In this document: positions 60,737-64,000 of the stretch, one piece after another
Position numbering within the stretch: the stretch's first letter is position 1
Layout: the number at the start of each line of letters is the position of its first letter
Assembly (NCBI GenBank): GCA_903867225.1
Contig: CAIPQN010000040.1
Span: 1 to 64,000, forward strand
From: an uncultured Pseudomonadota bacterium
Lineage (GTDB): Bacteria > Pseudomonadota > Gammaproteobacteria > Methylococcales > Methylomonadaceae
Reading direction: 5' to 3'
Length of the DNA stretch: 64,000 bases
The notes under the pieces: model-generated
What the model saw: the letters and a program-made list of their open reading frames with translations, nothing else
Databases searched by the model: none
Told to the model about the DNA's origin: nothing
Program-made: the position numbers and the translations under genes

Positions 60737-62074
60737 ATGAAAACAAGAAAAAAAGCGCATAAATTCCGCATGAATCGAGCATTGGCGGGTGGTTTATTAG
60801 TAGCGGGTTTAATTACTAATGTTCACGCTGGCGCGATTGCAGATTTAACAGGTTACGATGCTAACGAAACTTCATTATTCAAAAAAAATGGCATCACAGT
60901 AGGTGGTTGGGCAAATGCAGGTATTACTTACAATGCCTCAAATCCAGCAAATGGTTTTAATGGACCAGTCACATTTGGCGACCGTGATAGCGAAGTGCAA
61001 CTGAATCAATTAAATCTTTTCATTCAACGCGCTGTCGCAACGGAAGGTACAGGTTGGGATTTTGGTGGGCGTTTTGATGTGATGTTTGGAACGGATTCGA
61101 TTTTCACACAAGCCTACGGAGTGCCTGCATTTGACATAAATAGCGCATCTCCAATGAATCGTAATCATTGGGATTTAGGAATGCTCAATGGCGGCAACAA
61201 TAATCGTTTTTACGATTTAGCATTGCCACAAGCCTATGCTGAAGCCTATGTTCCAATCGGCAATGGTTTAAATATCAAAGCGGGTCATTTTTATACGCCA
61301 ATCGGTTATGAAACTGTTCCTGCACCAGACAATTTTTTCTACACACACGCTTACACCATGCAATATGGCGAACCATTTACACATACAGGTGTAATGGGAA
61401 ATTATGCAGTGAATTCCAACTGGTCAGTAATGGGTGGCGCGACAACAGGCAGTGCAACAGGTGGTTGGGATGGTGGTTTTGATAAACAACTTGGAAATTG
61501 GGGTGGTTTAGCTGGTGTAACTTGGACAAGTACGGACAAAGGTACTTCTGCAAACATAAGCGGTACTTACGCTGGCGCATCGGAAAAAAACAATTCCACA
61601 TTTGCACTTTACAGCATCGTTTTAAAACACAACATTACAGACAAAACACACTTAATGTTGCAACATGATCATGGTTTTGCAAACAACACCTACGATTGGA
61701 CGAATGGCGTTGCAAATGCCATTGATGCTGAATGGTATGGTATTAACACGCATTTAACTTATGACGTAACTGATAAAGTAACCGCTGGTATTCGTGGTGA
61801 ATGGTTCAGAGATCAAAATGGTTTCCGTGTTTGTTCACCAGGTCGTGTTGGTGCAGCCACTGACAACACAGGTGTTAGTTACGCAGCAAACTTTGCAGCA
61901 AGCTGTGTTGCTTCAACGTATTACGCTGTGACAGCTGGTGTCACTTATAAACCGACAGTTTGGTTGAATTTACGTCCGAATATTCGTTATGACGTAGCGG
62001 ATGGTTCACGTCCATTTGGTAATGCAAAACAAGACCAATTTTTATTCTCGACCGATTTCTCAATCACTTTCTAA
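60737..62074 (+). CDS. Outer-membrane beta-barrel porin (OmpL-like/BBP2 type)
   Basis: Signal peptide, aromatic-rich beta strands, WAGNAGITYN-like start of barrel, terminal FLFSTDFSITF. Confidence 0.8.
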   Translation: MKTRKKAHKFRMNRALAGGLLVAGLITNVHAGAIADLTGYDANETSLFKKNGITVGGWANAGITYNASNPANGFNGPVTFGDRDSEVQLNQLNLFIQRAVATEGTGWDFGGRFDVMFGTDSIFTQAYGVPAFDINSASPMNRNHWDLGMLNGGNNNRFYDLALPQAYAEAYVPIGNGLNIKAGHFYTPIGYETVPAPDNFFYTHAYTMQYGEPFTHTGVMGNYAVNSNWSVMGGATTGSATGGWDGGFDKQLGNWGGLAGVTWTSTDKGTSANISGTYAGASEKNNSTFALYSIVLKHNITDKTHLMLQHDHGFANNTYDWTNGVANAIDAEWYGINTHLTYDVTDKVTAGIRGEWFRDQNGFRVCSPGRVGAATDNTGVSYAANFAASCVASTYYAVTAGVTYKPTVWLNLRPNIRYDVADGSRPFGNAKQDQFLFSTDFSITF

Positions 62075-62091
62075 TTTACGAAGGCGGAAAT

Positions 62092-63483
62092 ATGAAAACA
62101 TTTTTGCGTAGTTTCATTTCATTATCATTACTTAGCACAAGTGCATTGAGTTTTGCCGACGAAGTTGTCGCACCGACTGTAAATAAAGGTGACACCGCCT
62201 GGGTCATGATTTCGACGATTTTAGTTATTTTGATGATTATTCCTGGATTAGCATTGTTTTACGGCGGCATGGTTCGCGCCAAAAATATGTTGTCGATTCT
62301 GATGCAAGTGTTTGTCATTTTTTCAATGATTGCGATTTTGTGGGCAATTTACGGTTACAGCATTGCATTCACCGAAGGCAATCCGTTTTTTGGTGGTTTC
62401 AGCAAAATATTCTTGAAAGGCATTACGCCCGATTCGTTAGCAGCAACTTTCAGCAAAGGAGTAGCGATTCCTGAATTTGCTTATGTGGCATTTCAATTAA
62501 CATTTGCCGCGATTACACCAGCGATTATCATTGGTTCATTTGCCGAACGCATTAAATTTTCAGCGGTTTTATTATTTACCGCGATTTGGTTTACGTTTTC
62601 ATATTTACCACTCGCACACATGGTTTGGTATTGGGCTGGTCCTGATGCTTACAGTAGCAGAGAAGCTGAAAAGATAGCAGTTGCCACAGCGGGTTTCTTA
62701 TTTCAAAAAGGTGCATTAGATTTTGCAGGCGGCTCAGTTGTTCATATTAACGCAGGTGTTGCGGGTTTGATTGGTAGTTTGTTAATTGGCAAACGAATGG
62801 GTTATGGACGTGAATCACTCGCGCCACATAGCGTAACCATGACCATGATTGGCGCGTCACTGGCTTGGGTTGGTTGGTTTGGTTTTAACGTTGGTTCAAA
62901 TTTAGAAGCCAATGGTTTAGCCACATTAGTTTTCGTTAATACATTGCTTGCAGCTTCAGCAGCAACTTTATCGTGGATGGGCGCAGAATGGTTAATGCGT
63001 GGTAAACCCAGTATGTTGGGTGCAGCTTCAGGCGCAATCGCAGGTTTAGTTGTCATAACACCTGCTTGTGGTTGGTCTGGTGTAATGGGCGCGATTTTCT
63101 TAGGTTTAGCGTCGGGTGGTGTCTGTTTCTGGGCAGTTACGATGCTAAAAACTAAATTGAAATACGATGATTCGCTCGACGCATTTGGTGTTCACGGTGT
63201 CGGTGGAATTTTAGGTGCATTGGGAACCGCCGTTGTTGCAAATCCTGCATTGGGTGGCACAGGCGTTTGGGATTATGTCGCAAATGGTGTAGCGGAATAT
63301 AATTTCAGCACACAATTTATTAGCCAATTTTGGGGTGTAGCGGTTGCCGTCATTTGGTCAGCTGTGGTTTCTTATGCCGCTTATAAAATCGTAGACATGA
63401 TTGTTGGTTTGCGTGTTAGCGAAGAATATGAACGCCAAGGTTTGGATGTTTCAGAACACGGTGAAACTGCTTATCACCTATAA
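62092..63483 (+). CDS. amtB: Ammonium transporter
   Basis: Signal peptide, PGLALFYGGMVRAKNMLSILMQVF, DFAGGSVVHINAGVAGL, DDSLDAFGVHGVGGILGALGTA. Confidence 0.97.
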   Translation: MKTFLRSFISLSLLSTSALSFADEVVAPTVNKGDTAWVMISTILVILMIIPGLALFYGGMVRAKNMLSILMQVFVIFSMIAILWAIYGYSIAFTEGNPFFGGFSKIFLKGITPDSLAATFSKGVAIPEFAYVAFQLTFAAITPAIIIGSFAERIKFSAVLLFTAIWFTFSYLPLAHMVWYWAGPDAYSSREAEKIAVATAGFLFQKGALDFAGGSVVHINAGVAGLIGSLLIGKRMGYGRESLAPHSVTMTMIGASLAWVGWFGFNVGSNLEANGLATLVFVNTLLAASAATLSWMGAEWLMRGKPSMLGAASGAIAGLVVITPACGWSGVMGAIFLGLASGGVCFWAVTMLKTKLKYDDSLDAFGVHGVGGILGALGTAVVANPALGGTGVWDYVANGVAEYNFSTQFISQFWGVAVAVIWSAVVSYAAYKIVDMIVGLRVSEEYERQGLDVSEHGETAYHL

Positions 63484-63492
63484 TTTTTGTGT

Positions 63493-63532
63493 AGAAGTGG
63501 TTATGATTGCCACGCAGTTTTTAATCACTTCT
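63493..63532 (+). terminator. Hairpin with T-tract between amtB and glnK
   Basis: AGAAGTGGTTA (63493-63503) pairs with TAATCACTTCT (63522-63532), one G-U pair, followed by TTTTACTTTTTT. Confidence 0.55.
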
Positions 63533-63546
63533 TTTTACTTTTTTAA

Positions 63547-63897
<351 letters not shown>

Positions 63898-63901
63898 GAA
63901 A

Positions 63902-64000
63902 ATGATGCACTCAAAAGTTAATTTTTGGACGTGGCTCTGTGCCGCGTCTTTTTTTATTCTGCCGCAAAGCGTTTTTGCCGCAGAGTTAAATCAGGCGAAC
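63902..64000 (+). CDS. Start of an exported protein, truncated by the window edge
   Basis: MMHSKVNFWTWLCAASFFILPQSVFAAELNQAN signal peptide, open to the window end, directly after glnK. Confidence 0.65.
   Translation, partial: MMHSKVNFWTWLCAASFFILPQSVFAAELNQAN

Overview
The 64 kb window looks like core chromosome from an AT-rich gammaproteobacterium. It is plausibly a methylotroph or methanotroph: pqqA/pqqB, phosphoketolase with acetate kinase, and a serine-glyoxylate-type aminotransferase are all present. Most of the window is housekeeping genes in conserved blocks: tRNA-Leu / tig-clpP-clpX-lon-hupB / tRNA-Val / tRNA-Asp / ppiD; clpS-clpA; nagZ-hpt-DUF4390-ilvA; and glnA divergent from porin-amtB-glnK. 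I found no CRISPR array, prophage or recognisable multi-gene defence island. The items most worth a second look are: (1) an apparently complete LAGLIDADG-type intein splitting the Walker A motif of DnaB; (2) a triosephosphate isomerase with an N-terminal extension and a ~67-aa insertion just after the catalytic-His motif, next to pqqB; (3) a 24-codon pqqA gene missing from the ORF track, separated from pqqB by a terminator-like hairpin; (4) a near-perfect sigma-54 promoter with an NtrC-like site ahead of porin-amtB-glnK; (5) tandem FapA/DUF342 paralogs; (6) a 57-bp in-frame tandem duplication in the linker of the fused methyltransferase RlmKL; (7) a TerD-TerD-CreA cluster; (8) an orphan FliK-like protein next to a degenerate PilZ-like protein. 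All family assignments were made by reading motifs; no database search was run.
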